DNA from: an uncultured bacterium
GTDB taxonomy: Bacteria; Actinomycetota; Coriobacteriia; Coriobacteriales; Coriobacteriaceae
Direction of reading: 5' to 3'
Assembly: GCA_905214435.1 (NCBI GenBank)
Contig: CAJMMA010000045.1
Span: 1-15,034 of the forward strand
Length of the DNA: 15,034 nucleotides
Every line of letters begins with the position of its first letter. Position 1 is the stretch's first letter. The translations under genes and the position numbers were made by a program. The notes under the pieces are model-generated. The model made no database searches and had not been told where the DNA came from. It saw nothing but the letters and a program-made list of their open reading frames with translations. Below are positions 1-6,059 of the stretch, piece by piece.

Positions 1-8
1 GCCCAAAT

Positions 9-43
9 ATGCGGCTGCGAGCGTAAGGCCCGCGGCCGCATTT
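9..43 (+). terminator. Hairpin, probable terminator of the upstream gene
   Basis: Bases 9-19 pair with 31-41 in an 11-bp GC-rich stem (one T-G wobble), and the 3' side runs into TTTG. The gene it would terminate lies outside the window. The hairpin ends about 25 bases before the lgt start, so it could also act as a leader structure of lgt. The run of T is short, so termination strength is uncertain. Confidence 0.45.
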
Positions 44-68
44 GTATGTAGGGAGCAGGGGGATCGAT

Positions 69-890
69 ATGCTCAACGACCTCTACCATATGCTTGATCC
101 CGTCGCGATCTCGGCGGGCCCCATCACCATCTACTGGTACGGCCTGGCCTACGTGGTCGGTGCTCTGCTCACGGCGGTCGTTATGTACCGCACGCAGCGT
201 CGTTGGGGCTTCAACATTACGATTGATGACCTGACGAGCGTCGTGGTCGGCGCGGTCTTTGGCCTCATCATCGGCGCGCGCCTGTTTTACGTCGTCTTTT
301 ACGGCGATGGCTACTATTGGACCCACCCGCTCGAGATCTTTGCCACCAACGAGGGCGGCATGAGCTTCCACGGTGGCCTGGTCGGCGGCATCTTGGGCGG
401 CATCATCGTGTGCCGCATGTATAAGCTCGACGCCTGGACCGTCGCCGACCTTGCCGTTATCGGCGCTCCGCTGGCGCTGTGCCTGGGACGCTGCGCCAAT
501 TTCGTCAACGGCGAGCTGTGGGGTAAGCCGACCGATCTGCCCTGGGGTGTGGTCTTTGGCGGCACCGCGGGCGATATGCCGCGCCATCCCTCCCAGCTCT
601 ACGAGGCGTTTCTAGAGGGCATTGTGCTCTTTTGCATCCTGCAGGTGCTCAGTCGCAAAAAACCGCTGCTGCCCCAGGGTACGTTTATGGGCGTCTTTGT
701 GATGGGCTACGGCATCGTTCGCTTTTTGATTGAGTTTGTGCGCGTGCCCGATGCGCAGCTGGGCTATCTGCTGGGAGGCGTTATCACCATGGGCCAGCTG
801 CTGAGTTTGCCGCTCGTGATCGCCGGCCTGGCGCTCATCATCTTCGCCCGACACCGCAATCGTCCCCAGCGTATCTACCTGGACGTCTAA
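69..890 (+). CDS. lgt: Prolipoprotein diacylglyceryl transferase Lgt
   Basis: Lgt transfers the diacylglyceryl group of phosphatidylglycerol to the lipobox cysteine of prelipoproteins, the first step of lipoprotein maturation in the cytoplasmic membrane. The 273-residue product has the family's usual length and about seven membrane segments. Family landmarks are visible: the SFHGG motif with His101, the signature GRCANFVNGE at 140-149 (Arg141, Asn144, Asn147, Glu149), HPSQLYE at 173-179, and the C-terminal GIVRFLIEFVR segment with Arg218, Glu222 and Arg225. I chose ATG 69 because a GGGGG-rich ribosome binding site lies about 7 bases upstream; the reading frame is open to a TTG at 42, but that lies inside a hairpin. 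The stop codon abuts a repeat hairpin at 891. It is not obviously in an operon with the next gene. Identification is secure. Confidence 0.96.
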   Translation: MLNDLYHMLDPVAISAGPITIYWYGLAYVVGALLTAVVMYRTQRRWGFNITIDDLTSVVVGAVFGLIIGARLFYVVFYGDGYYWTHPLEIFATNEGGMSFHGGLVGGILGGIIVCRMYKLDAWTVADLAVIGAPLALCLGRCANFVNGELWGKPTDLPWGVVFGGTAGDMPRHPSQLYEAFLEGIVLFCILQVLSRKKPLLPQGTFMGVFVMGYGIVRFLIEFVRVPDAQLGYLLGGVITMGQLLSLPLVIAGLALIIFARHRNRPQRIYLDV

Positions 891-923
891 CCACCACAAA
901 GGGGACAGGCACCTTTGTGGTGG
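891..923 (+). repeat. REP-like hairpin, GGGGACAGG core, + orientation
   Basis: CCACCACAAAGG (891-902) pairs perfectly with CCTTTGTGGTGG (912-923) around a 9-base loop. The core GGGGACAGGCACCTTTG reads on the + strand. The element starts at the base after the lgt stop codon. It has no T-run after it, so it looks more like a REP-type extragenic repeat or mRNA 3'-end stabiliser than a true terminator. It shares its core with the elements at 967-1005, 3217-3249 and 5851-5887. Confidence 0.8.
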
Positions 924-966
924 TTTGCTGGGCAACAATGACAGAACCGTAACGTTTTCCCAGATA

Positions 967-1005
967 AAACCTGCCAAAATAAACCTGTCCCTTTTTGGCA
1001 GGTTT
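967..1005 (-). repeat. REP-like hairpin, GGGACAGG core, - orientation (copy A)
   Basis: AAACCTGCCAAAA (967-979) pairs with TTTTGGCAGGTTT (993-1005) in a perfect 13-bp stem with a 13-base loop. Bases 968-1004 are, base for base, the reverse complement of 5851-5887. The GGGACAGG core is on the - strand, so with 891-923 this forms a back-to-back pair. The stem ends three bases before the ribosome binding site of the next gene, so it forms part of that gene's leader if transcription starts upstream. Confidence 0.85.
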
Positions 1006-1019
1006 CTAGAAAGGCTTTT

Positions 1020-3209
1020 TTGACTGTGAAGGATTCCGACCTCTCCACAACAGCTGCGCGCGACGCCGCTCGCATTGTTTGGTTTAAGCGCTACCCCGCC
1101 AAGCAGACGCTCATCGCATTTCTGCTCGCGCTGTTGGCGACCACGGCGTTTTCCATCGATCCCGCGCCGGTCTCGAGCAACGCAGTCTTGGCGATTGACC
1201 CCAAAGCCTCGGGCATGCTGTACGTGTGCTACGAGGTGCTCCTCTCGTTTGCCGGCCATACCGACGCGGTCATGCTGCTTGCGCTTGCCTGCCTGCTCAC
1301 TCTGCCGTTTCGCTACGTATTCTTTGGCCGCGGCGATGCTTGGCGTCCTTCGGTGATCCTTCCGTCGCTGTTCTTTGCCGTCTGCATGGTGTTTGGCCGC
1401 AGCTACGACCTCACCGATTCTGCCGAGATCGTACTCGGCGACAAGGCTCGGATCATCTGCGCCTGGATAGGCGGTGCGGGCTGGATGCTCTTGGCGGTCG
1501 TTGCCTTCTACCTGGCTTTTGAGTGTCTAGATTGGCTGAGCTCTCGGCGCATTCCGTTTTCCGAAGCGCACTTTGGCCGCGTATGGCGTGTGGCTCACGC
1601 CGTGCTTTCGGTCCATCCCTTTGTCGGGCCCTTCCTGGTGCTTATGGTCGCCTGGGCGCCCACGCTCATCGCTTCGCTGCCCGGCCTTTTTATGGGGGAC
1701 ACCGGTGCGCAGATTCGCCAGTGGTTCAACTACCCCAACGGCACGAGTGACTACCTGCGTCTGCTCAATCCCAATGTGTTGCTCAACGGACATCACCCCG
1801 TGGTGCACACGGCTATCATCGGTTCGTGCGTCCAGCTGGGGCTTTCACTGTTCAACAGTGCCAACGCAGGTCTTGCCATCTACACCTGCGCTCAGTTCGT
1901 CATTACGGCCGCCTGCATGGCCTATTCCATCTCGTCGCTGCGCAAGCTGGGCGTGAGTCTGCCGGTCCGCGGCGTGATCTTGCTGTTCTTTGTGTTTATG
2001 CCCATGTTCTCCAACTACGCGGCCCTGCTTACCAAAGATGTGCTGTTTGCCGACGCGTTTTTGGTGCTGTTGGTGCAGGCCGTGAAGCTCGTGGCATGCG
2101 GCCTGCCCCGTCGCGATGCCAATGCCGAGCGTGCGGGCGAACAGAGGCCCGTGCTCTTTGCGCGCCATGACTGGCTGCTGCTCGCTCTGGGTGCCATGGG
2201 TTCCACGTTTCTGCGCAACGGCGGCCTGGTGTTTCCCCTGGCGGCATGCGTAATCGCGGCGGCGTTTTGCGCATGGGACGCGCATGTGGCTCGTCGCGCG
2301 GCCAAGCAGGCTGGTGCTGCGCCTTCGGGCTCCATCCCGCGTTTCCGCTGGATGGGAGTTCTTGCGGTGCTTGCACTCTGCCTTGCCTCTAATATGTACT
2401 TCACCAAGGTCTTTATGCCGGCGCACGACATTACGCCTGGTTCCAAGCGCGAAATCCTCTCGATTCCGTTCCAGCAGACGGCTCGTTTCGTCCAAAAGCA
2501 CGACGGCCTCAACTCGGGTGTCAACCCTACGGTTAAGGAGGACGGCACTATCGTGGAGGCTCCTTGCGACGGCTTGGTGACCGATGAGGAGCGCGCTGTG
2601 ATCGATCGCGTGCTTAAGTACGAGAACCTGGGCCGTCGCTACAACCCCGACAAGTCGGATGCCGTCAAAAACTGCTTCAATGAGTACGCCTCGCAGGAGG
2701 ACATCAAGGCCTATTTTGAGGTGTGGGCCCAGATGTTCAAAAAGGACCCCGAGTGCTATATCTCGGCGCTCGTCAATAACTACTATGGGTACTTCTATCC
2801 GAGCGCTCGCGATGCGTGGGTCTACAGCACGGCGCGCAGTGCCGAGATCATGGCGAAGCCCGATAACCTCAAGTACTTTGACTTCCATCCGGTCGATAGC
2901 AAAGCCGTGCGCTGGTGCGACCACCTGATTAACCTGTACCGCGTGGCGGTGCAGCGCATTCCGTTTATCTCGCTCACCATGAGCTCGGCCACCTACGTGT
3001 GGATCATGATCGTCGTGATGGTCTACCTGTTGCGCCGCCATTCGTGGCGCGCGCTGGCCATCTGGATACCGCTGCTGGGTGTGCTCGCTGTGTGCCTGAT
3101 TGGTCCATGTAACGGGTCGACCTACATGCGCTACCTGTACCCGGTCATTGCATGCATGCCTTTCGCCATCGGCGCCACGATCACCCGCAGCGACCGCCTG
3201 TGGACCTAA
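1020..3209 (+). CDS. DUF6020-like polytopic membrane protein (putative GT-C-type glycosyltransferase)
   Basis: The 729-residue product is an integral membrane protein with roughly 14 hydrophobic segments, among them about 29-46, 110-126, 147-170, 199-224, 286-306, 317-360, 384-419 and 442-460, then a soluble stretch at about 461-645 and three more segments at 648-720. Landmarks are GDTGAQIRQWFN (226-237), HHPVVHT (258-264), SIPFQQTARFV (481-491), NNYYGYFYP (586-594) and MRYLYPV near the C terminus. From memory these resemble DUF6020 proteins, whose topology is like GT-C glycosyltransferases using lipid-linked sugar donors. Asp227 in the first large loop is a candidate GT-C acidic residue. The substrate is unknown. 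The start is uncertain: TTG 1020 has AGAAAGG 5 bases upstream, and GTG 1026 would give a spacing of 11. The gene is flanked by repeat hairpins on both sides and appears monocistronic. Confidence 0.72.
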   Translation: MTVKDSDLSTTAARDAARIVWFKRYPAKQTLIAFLLALLATTAFSIDPAPVSSNAVLAIDPKASGMLYVCYEVLLSFAGHTDAVMLLALACLLTLPFRYVFFGRGDAWRPSVILPSLFFAVCMVFGRSYDLTDSAEIVLGDKARIICAWIGGAGWMLLAVVAFYLAFECLDWLSSRRIPFSEAHFGRVWRVAHAVLSVHPFVGPFLVLMVAWAPTLIASLPGLFMGDTGAQIRQWFNYPNGTSDYLRLLNPNVLLNGHHPVVHTAIIGSCVQLGLSLFNSANAGLAIYTCAQFVITAACMAYSISSLRKLGVSLPVRGVILLFFVFMPMFSNYAALLTKDVLFADAFLVLLVQAVKLVACGLPRRDANAERAGEQRPVLFARHDWLLLALGAMGSTFLRNGGLVFPLAACVIAAAFCAWDAHVARRAAKQAGAAPSGSIPRFRWMGVLAVLALCLASNMYFTKVFMPAHDITPGSKREILSIPFQQTARFVQKHDGLNSGVNPTVKEDGTIVEAPCDGLVTDEERAVIDRVLKYENLGRRYNPDKSDAVKNCFNEYASQEDIKAYFEVWAQMFKKDPECYISALVNNYYGYFYPSARDAWVYSTARSAEIMAKPDNLKYFDFHPVDSKAVRWCDHLINLYRVAVQRIPFISLTMSSATYVWIMIVVMVYLLRRHSWRALAIWIPLLGVLAVCLIGPCNGSTYMRYLYPVIACMPFAIGATITRSDRLWT

Positions 3210-3216
3210 CCAAAGA

Positions 3217-3249
3217 TTGGCGCATTGGGGTCAGGTTGCTTTGTGCCAA
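3217..3249 (+). repeat. REP-like hairpin, variant GGGGTCAGG core
   Basis: TTGGCGCA (3217-3224) pairs with TGTGCCAA (3242-3249), one G-T wobble, around a 17-base loop containing GGGGTCAGGTTGCTTTGTG. It begins seven bases after the preceding stop codon. The core matches the GGGGACAGG repeats with A replaced by T, while the arms are different but still complementary. It looks like a diverged member of the same family. Confidence 0.55.
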
Positions 3250-3380
3250 GGGGCTGCATCATCACGACGCCTTCATTTTGGGGTTTATCTTGCAGGCCGG
3301 TAGGTATATCATAACGACGTTTGTTTATATTGCCCGAGCATTCGCGCTGGGCTTTAGGTCGAAACCGATAGGAGACACGT

Positions 3381-4187
3381 ATGTCCGGACACTCTAAGTG
3401 GGCCACAACCAAGCATCGTAAGGGCGCGCAGGACGCCAAGCGTTCCGCCCTCTTCTCCAAGCTCAGCCGCAACATCACCGTTGCTGCCCGTCTCGGCGGC
3501 GACCCGCTGCCCGAGAACAACGCCAGCCTCGCCGCTGCCGTTGCCAAGGCTAAGGCTCAGTCCATGCCTAAGGACAAGATCAAGTCTGCTATCGATAAGG
3601 CCTTTGGTTCGGGTGCCGACGCCGCCGTCTATGAGAACATCGTGTACGAGGGTTACGGTCCCGCCGGTGTCGCCGTCTACGTCGACTGCCTGACCGACAA
3701 CCGCAACCGCACCGCTGCCGACGTCCGTTCCGCCTTCTCCCACGCTGGTGGCAACCTGGGCACCTCCGGCTCCGTCGCCTTCCAGTTTGAGCGCAAGGGC
3801 CAGATCGTCGTCGCCAAGGAGATCCTGGACGAGAACGCCAAGAAGGAGACCATGATCGCCAACGGTGCTGCCGGTGACGAGGATGAGTTCATGATGGCCA
3901 TCGCCGAGGCCGGTGGCGAGGACTACGAGGACGCCGGCGAGGAGTGGATCGTCTGGACTACTGCCAACGAGGTCATGGCTGTCTCCAAGGCGCTCGAGGA
4001 GCAGGGCGTCCAGGTCAAGGGCTCCGAGACCACCATGGTCCCGACCACCCCGACCGAGGTTTCCGGTGCCGACGCCAAGAAGGTTCAGCGCCTCATCGAC
4101 CGTCTTGAGGAGCTCGACGACGTCCAGGACGTCTACAGCACCATGGACATGACCGACGAGGTCATCGCTGCCCTCGAGGAGGAGTAG
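3381..4187 (+). CDS. yebC: YebC/PmpR (TACO1) family protein
   Basis: The protein begins with the family hallmark MSGHSKWATTKHRKGAQDAKR and keeps GYGPAGVAVYVDCLTDNRNRT (from about residue 93) and NLGTSGSVAFQFERKGQI (about 125-142). Members were first described as transcriptional regulators; some bacterial members and mitochondrial TACO1 act on translation and relieve ribosome stalling at proline-rich stretches. Which role applies here cannot be read from sequence. At 268 residues it is longer than the usual 240-250, mainly through an acidic insertion rich in Glu/Asp/Gly at about 155-195. ATG 3381 has AGGAG six bases upstream. Codon use is strongly C-ending, which suggests high expression. In many bacteria yebC neighbours ruvC; here it stands alone and ends before a terminator at 4257. 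Confidence 0.93.
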   Translation: MSGHSKWATTKHRKGAQDAKRSALFSKLSRNITVAARLGGDPLPENNASLAAAVAKAKAQSMPKDKIKSAIDKAFGSGADAAVYENIVYEGYGPAGVAVYVDCLTDNRNRTAADVRSAFSHAGGNLGTSGSVAFQFERKGQIVVAKEILDENAKKETMIANGAAGDEDEFMMAIAEAGGEDYEDAGEEWIVWTTANEVMAVSKALEEQGVQVKGSETTMVPTTPTEVSGADAKKVQRLIDRLEELDDVQDVYSTMDMTDEVIAALEEE

Positions 4188-4256
4188 CGCCCGCACGGAT
4201 TGAGCCGTGCATATCTGGGCATAATGAAGCGAGCATGCAAGCCTCGTGGAATAGAT

Positions 4257-4300
4257 GAGCCGGATCCGCGTGCAATGAGGCACCGGACCCGGCTCTTTTA
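4257..4300 (+). terminator. Factor-independent terminator after yebC
   Basis: GAGCCGG (4257-4263) pairs with CCGGCTC (4289-4295). The stem continues through TCCG and GTG with one mismatch and one bulged C, around a short loop, and is followed by TTTT. It lies 70 bases after the yebC stop. A weaker 6-bp hairpin without a T-run (GCACGG/CCGTGC, 4193-4210) sits between the two. Confidence 0.85.
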
Positions 4301-4304
4301 TAAT
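4299..4304 (+). promoter_or_regulatory. Candidate -10 box for the amaP operon
   Basis: A perfect TATAAT overlaps the T-run of the yebC terminator, 50 bases before the amaP start. The positions 17-18 bases upstream (TGAGGC or nearby) do not resemble TTGACA and lie inside the terminator stem, so a sigma-70 promoter here would be weak in its -35 or use another sigma factor. This is a motif match only. Confidence 0.35.
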
Positions 4305-4354
4305 GATGCGAATCGTTTTGCATTCCTTGGATCGAGATTTGAAGGGAGCGCCGC

Positions 4355-4900
4355 ATGCGCGTGCTCAAACGAGCCCTGGCGATCGTGTATCTTGTCGCCG
4401 CCGTTGTGGCGCTGGGTACGTTGGTCTGCCAGTTTTGGGGGCCATATACCTATCGCTTTATGCTGCTGATGCGCGATTCGCTGCCTCGCATCGTTGTTAC
4501 GGCGTGCGGCGGTGTCGTGGCGCTCGGCGTGCTCGTGTGTTTCTTTCGCCTGATGTTTGCTCGTCGCGAGCCGTCCTGCGTGCATCCGGCGGGGGAGCGT
4601 AATATCGAGGTCACGCTCGCCGCCCTCTCCTCGTGTGCTCGCACCGCGGCAGAGCGCGACGACCGCGTGATGGTCGAGCATGTCGAGGCGCGCGTGCAGG
4701 GCTCCGACGAATCGCGCGTCCGTTTTAAGGTCGACGCCATCGCGCTCGACGACCGGGATGTGGCCTCCCTTGCAGCCGCGATGCAGCAACGTATCGAGGA
4801 GGCCTGCGACACCATGCTCGGCACGCCGGGCACGACCGCACGCGTTCGTTTTTTGCCGTCCAAGACTACCGTCCAGACCGTGGAGGTTTCCGGTGAGTGA
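4355..4900 (+). CDS. amaP: AmaP, membrane anchor of alkaline-shock protein Asp23
   Basis: AmaP anchors Asp23 to the inner face of the cytoplasmic membrane in Staphylococcus aureus, and the cluster amaP-DUF2273-asp23 is the known arrangement. The 181-residue product has two N-terminal membrane segments (about 8-28 and 44-67) followed by a cytoplasmic domain of about 110 residues resembling the Asp23-like fold of the family. Asp23-type strands are suggested by IEVTLAAL and VRVRF-like segments. ATG 4355 follows GAAGGGAG by about seven bases. The stop codon overlaps the GTG start of the next gene, so the two are translationally coupled. Identification rests on size, topology and the two downstream genes; the sequence itself diverges from Firmicutes AmaP. 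Confidence 0.82.
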   Translation: MRVLKRALAIVYLVAAVVALGTLVCQFWGPYTYRFMLLMRDSLPRIVVTACGGVVALGVLVCFFRLMFARREPSCVHPAGERNIEVTLAALSSCARTAAERDDRVMVEHVEARVQGSDESRVRFKVDAIALDDRDVASLAAAMQQRIEEACDTMLGTPGTTARVRFLPSKTTVQTVEVSGE

Positions 4901-5270
4901 TACCAATCAAGACAAGACCGTCCGCACTCCGCGCCTGACTATCGATCAGAGCGCCGCGCCGGCTAGCGAGGTCGTCGATCCCAAGGTGGAGGGTACCGAG
5001 TCGCATGACGCGGTCGCCAATGATTTTGATGAGGCCATGGGTCTCATCAAGGGTACGGGGGCAGCCATCTGGAGCTATGCCGTCCGTCATCCCAACACCA
5101 CGCTTGGAGCCGTCGCTGGTTTTGTGCTCGCCGTGCTGGTGCTCACGCTCGGCCTGTGGGATACGCTCGTCATCGCTTTCTTTGTACTGATCGGCGCCGT
5201 GATTGGCCAGATCCGTGACGGCGAGAACGGGATCGTCAACTTCTTCGGTCGTCTGTTTAGCGGCCGCTAG
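4893..5270 (+). CDS. DUF2273 small membrane protein of the Asp23 cluster
   Basis: The true start is the GTG at 4893, eight bases inside the end of amaP. GGAGG at 4882-4886 is six bases upstream. This gives 125 residues. Residues 1-55 are polar and probably disordered. The DUF2273 part follows, with HPNTTLGAVAGFVLAVL (66-82), two membrane segments (about 71-88 and 91-107) separated by GLWD, and GQIRDGENGIVNFFGRLF at 105-122. DUF2273 proteins are usually only 60-80 residues, so the long polar N-terminal tail is notable. The family's role is not established, but it sits with AmaP and Asp23 in many Gram-positive genomes and is presumed to be part of the same membrane assembly. Confidence 0.85.
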   Translation: MSDTNQDKTVRTPRLTIDQSAAPASEVVDPKVEGTESHDAVANDFDEAMGLIKGTGAAIWSYAVRHPNTTLGAVAGFVLAVLVLTLGLWDTLVIAFFVLIGAVIGQIRDGENGIVNFFGRLFSGR

Positions 5271-5281
5271 TATGTATTCGA

Positions 5282-5299
5282 CCGCCGCGTGTGCGGTGG
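5282..5299 (+). promoter_or_regulatory. Leader hairpin just 5' of the asp23 ribosome binding site
   Basis: CCGCCGC (5282-5288) pairs with GCGGTGG (5293-5299), one wobble, around GTGT. The strong ribosome binding site AAGGAGG follows at 5304-5310. The hairpin may set ribosome access or mRNA processing between DUF2273 and asp23. This is inferred from position only. Confidence 0.35.
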
Positions 5300-5314
5300 G
5301 CATAAGGAGGAACC

Positions 5315-5836
5315 ATGGCTTTTAACACGAAGGTCGATGTGGCCGATACCGAGCTCGAGGCAGACGAGACCGTCACCGCCGAGGCCGAGGACGTAACGCT
5401 CGAGGACGAGGCGCTCGTCGAGGCCGAACCCGCCGACGATGCGGACGAGGACGATGAGGAAACAGACGAGTCCGAGGACTCGCTGACCTATTCCAACGGT
5501 GTGATTGAGAAGATCGTCGCTATGGCCACCCGCGAGGTGCCGCACGTCTTGGGCATGAAGGGCAACCTCATGCACTTTGTGCAGGAGCAGTTTGGTGCCG
5601 AGAATCTGACCAAGGGCGTGACGGTCGAGGTCACCGATGACAACCGCGTGGTCGTCAACATTTCCGTCATTATCGAGTACGGCGCCTACGCGCCCGCGAT
5701 TTTCGACGACGTTAAGGCACGCGTGACCGAGCGTCTGGCTGCGATGACCGGCCTTGAGGTGGCGGGCGTCAACCTGCGCATCGAGGATGTCATCACCCCC
5801 GAGGAGTACGAGCACCGCACCAACCAGCACGAGTAG
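5315..5836 (+). CDS. asp23: Asp23/Gls24 family envelope stress protein
   Basis: The C-terminal part of this 173-residue protein is a full Asp23/Gls24 domain: YSNGVIEKIVAMATREVPHV (59-78), VTVEVTDDNRVVVNISVIIEYG, and VTERLAAMTGLEVAGVNLRIEDV with a short tail. Asp23 proteins accumulate at the membrane during alkaline or envelope stress and are tethered by AmaP. Residues 1-57 form an unusually acidic tail, dominated by Asp and Glu, that the Firmicutes proteins mostly lack. ATG 5315 is set by AAGGAGG with a short four-base spacing. This is the last gene of the amaP-DUF2273-asp23 operon, followed by a repeat hairpin and a strong stem-loop. The third gene is separated by 44 bases, unlike the overlapping first two, which would allow Asp23 to be made in excess. 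Confidence 0.93.
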   Translation: MAFNTKVDVADTELEADETVTAEAEDVTLEDEALVEAEPADDADEDDEETDESEDSLTYSNGVIEKIVAMATREVPHVLGMKGNLMHFVQEQFGAENLTKGVTVEVTDDNRVVVNISVIIEYGAYAPAIFDDVKARVTERLAAMTGLEVAGVNLRIEDVITPEEYEHRTNQHE

Positions 5837-5850
5837 CCTACCAAAAAGGT

Positions 5851-5887
5851 AACCTGCCAAAAAGGGACAGGTTTATTTTGGCAGGTT
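5851..5887 (+). repeat. REP-like hairpin, GGGACAGG core, + orientation (copy B)
   Basis: AACCTGCCAAAA (5851-5862) pairs with TTTTGGCAGGTT (5876-5887) around a 13-base loop carrying GGGACAGG. The 37 bases are the exact reverse complement of 968-1004. It starts 14 bases after the asp23 stop. A partial echo, CCAAAAAGG, occurs at 5841-5849 and again at 5857-5865. Confidence 0.85.
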
Positions 5888-5905
5888 TTATCTGCGAAAA
5901 CGTCA

Positions 5906-5943
5906 AACGGCCGGTCGCACGGATGTATGTGCGGCCGGCCGTT
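5906..5943 (+). terminator. Strong stem-loop after the asp23 operon
   Basis: AACGGCCGGTCGCAC (5906-5920) pairs with GTGCGGCCGGCCGTT (5929-5943), a 15-bp stem with one T-G wobble and an 8-base loop. The 3' flank ATTTGTA has only a short T-run, so it is a probable rather than a textbook terminator. It closes the amaP-DUF2273-asp23 unit. Confidence 0.7.
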
Positions 5944-5947
5944 ATTT

Positions 5948-5970
5948 GTATGCCCCCGATGTAGGCATAC
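5948..5970 (+). promoter_or_regulatory. Inverted repeat GTATGCC-N9-GGCATAC, possible operator
   Basis: A perfect 7-bp inverted repeat with a 9-base spacer lies between the asp23 terminator and the YitT gene, about 90 bases before that start. Its spacing fits a dimeric repressor site. A weak promoter-like pair (TTGCAA at 5989, TACCCT at 6011, 16-base spacing) lies just downstream. No regulator is identified. Confidence 0.3.
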
Positions 5971-6059
5971 CGCTCGTCTAACTAGGGGTTGCAATCGTCG
6001 CGTTCCGCGTTACCCTAATGGGCGCATTGTTTCCAAATTGTTAACGAGGGGTTGCCGTA

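Noticed and set aside
42..68. Upstream TTG start for lgt adding nine residues.
   Set aside because: The TTG lies at the end of a hairpin without a ribosome binding site, while ATG 69 has a good one and gives the normal N terminus.
1845..3041. A 398-codon open frame on the - strand inside the DUF6020-like gene.
   Set aside because: It is a codon-bias shadow of a well-supported membrane protein; there is no plausible start signal and no domain.
4188..4256. Possible tRNA or small RNA gene between yebC and its terminator.
   Set aside because: Only a 6-bp hairpin is present; there is no cloverleaf, no T-loop motif and no CCA-type end. TTGAGC/CATAAT have an unworkable 14-base spacing.
4680..4892. 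N-terminal extension of the DUF2273 frame inside amaP.
   Set aside because: This part overlaps the AmaP coding sequence and reads as low-complexity. GTG 4893 has GGAGG at the right distance.
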